DNA of 64,000 bases, from NCBI GenBank assembly GCA_956465555.1, contig OY101117.1, positions 62,001 to 126,000 on the forward strand. The letters run 5' to 3'. The stretch's first letter is position 1; every line of letters begins with the position of its first letter. Positions 63,146-64,000 of the stretch are shown one piece after another. The position numbers were made by a program, and so were the translations under genes. The notes under the pieces are model-generated. The model had not been told where the DNA came from. It did no database searches and saw only the letters and a program-made list of their open reading frames with translations. The DNA is from Nitzschia sp. pyKryTriq1 (Eukaryota > Bacillariophyta > Bacillariophyceae > Bacillariales > Bacillariaceae).

Positions 63146-64000
63146 TTAATGCTTAATGGGCTTATCTGGCGGTCCAAAAAACCCGAACCACTTGTCATTC
63201 CCCTCGGGAACCAATGGACATTGCTGTTTTCCTGGTCGAGCAATATCACTCACGATATTCATGCGCCTTCGATTGGCCCCACTGCATGGCACAAAATACA
63301 CTTCACAAACGGCTTCTTCGCACATGGCGGAAGTGACCATATCTGGACCCACTGCAAAATTTCCCAGATTGTTAATGATCCAGCCCTGCATTTGAATGAA
63401 ACTGCAATACTCAATGGCACACTGTTCGACTGCCACCCAACATTCACTGCAAGGGGTATCAAAGCCAATAGTATCCAAATGACATTGCAAGGACTTCTCG
63501 ACGCCTCCGAAAACGATTTTCTTGGCACACCTTTCGGACAAAATGGCAAGATTGTAGCGAGTGGTCCACTGCAATTCCAAGTTTTGCCAGGTCGAGCAAG
63601 CAGCACACGCTCCACAATGAGCAATGGTATAGTTGGCATCGTAGGCGGCTTGAGCATTCACAAACGTTTGAGTCAATTCATCCTCAAACGGTTCGAGATA
63701 CGCACAGACGGGTCCGAATTCTTGTCCCTCATATAGAATACCATCTACGGTAGGAAAGAGTTCCTTGGCGTAGATTCCTTGTTGAGTCGCTCCAATATTG
63801 ATAATGGTCGCATAGATACAGAGACCGTGCCCGACAAACCGAACGAACCACTTGGCCGAGATGGCAATCTTTCCTTTGGTATTCAATTTGGAAAAGGTTC
63901 CTCGTTCGGACCAGCCACAGGGAGCACAGCAGCACTTGCAACAGCGCATTTTCGAAAGACAGAGACTCGAAAAGGAAGGGTCCTGTTCTTGCTCCGAGGC
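63146..64000 (-). CDS. Cys-rich membrane protein, 5' end possibly beyond the window
   Basis: At least 267 residues from an ATG at 63949. The frame stays open through all 17 codons up to the window edge and those codons look coding (A-S-E-Q-E-Q-D-P...), so the true start may lie outside. It begins with a C-C-K-C-C-C-A-P-C cluster, likely palmitoylated or metal-binding, then one membrane segment (about 30-50). The outer part has many Cys: H-C-G-A-C-A-A-C-S-T-W, E-R-C-A-K-K, P-C-S-E-C-W, E-Q-C-A-I-E-Y-C. These fit a disulphide-rich extracellular domain. The family is not recognised. The C-terminus ends G-P-P-D-K-P-I-K-H. Confidence 0.6.
   Translation of the reverse strand, partial: ASEQEQDPSFSSLCLSKMRCCKCCCAPCGWSERGTFSKLNTKGKIAISAKWFVRFVGHGLCIYATIINIGATQQGIYAKELFPTVDGILYEGQEFGPVCAYLEPFEDELTQTFVNAQAAYDANYTIAHCGACAACSTWQNLELQWTTRYNLAILSERCAKKIVFGGVEKSLQCHLDTIGFDTPCSECWVAVEQCAIEYCSFIQMQGWIINNLGNFAVGPDMVTSAMCEEAVCEVYFVPCSGANRRRMNIVSDIARPGKQQCPLVPEGNDKWFGFFGPPDKPIKH

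Noticed and set aside
63068-63736. 222-codon plus-strand frame opposite the Cys-rich protein
   Set aside because: The minus strand has the coherent Cys pattern and a membrane segment; the plus frame has none.
1-64000. tRNA and rRNA genes
   Set aside because: I looked for T-loop-like GGTTCRA words with matching stems and for conserved rRNA blocks and found none that fold. A covariance-model scan would be decisive.

Overview
The window is nuclear DNA of a eukaryotic alga, almost certainly a diatom; genus and species cannot be told from the sequence alone. The grounds are: signal peptides ending in the diatom plastid motif (ASA|F, SEA|F, CSA|W), families that are common in or limited to diatoms (a DUF6824 protein, a repeated GDHP-motif family, LURP-one/Tubby-like and PyShell-like proteins), GT-AG introns of about 110-210 bp, and intergenic DNA rich in TAG/CTA microsatellites. 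Genes lie on both strands, most lack introns, and many proteins carry long runs of Q, S, T, N, A or D encoded by microsatellites.

Layout. 1-4426: a minus-strand gene for a small secreted Cys-rich protein, followed by about 3.5 kb of 110-210 bp repeats. I read these repeats as 20 consecutive introns separated by nineteen 3-nt, one-codon microexons, ending in a short Cys-rich terminal exon with a second copy further on. This is the most unusual object in the window. 5183-9170: a membrane-anchored 2-oxoglutarate dioxygenase-like protein with Tudor-like C-terminal segments. 9988-11553: a cyclophilin-like protein predicted to enter the thylakoid lumen. 12013-22900: three members of a GDHP-motif family, a small acidic protein, a LINE remnant and a glycosyltransferase-like protein. 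25160-30037: a large STAND/AAA ATPase. 31374-34936: a LURP-one-related protein and a plastid Mpv17-like protein. 36981-37922: a two-repeat plastid protein resembling the pyrenoid shell protein PyShell. 40308-43124: a urea carboxylase-associated protein (DUF1989) divergent from a 1-Cys peroxiredoxin that has a 28-nt exon. 44504-50549: a tandem pair of multi-pass membrane proteins. 51622-56753: a GPI-anchored surface protein and a DUF6824 protein. 57328-60163: a pair of LRR-like genes with a third, inverted copy of their upstream region between them. 61518-62150: a fourth GDHP-motif gene. 63146-64000: a Cys-rich membrane protein whose reading frame stays open to the window edge.

There is no operon logic. 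The links between genes are tandem duplications, a shared local gene family and possible divergent promoters. Several products go to the plastid (cyclophilin-like, Mpv17-like, PyShell-like), one to mitochondria (peroxiredoxin) and several to the secretory path or cell surface. All protein identities come from reading motifs without a database search. All splice sites were placed by eye.
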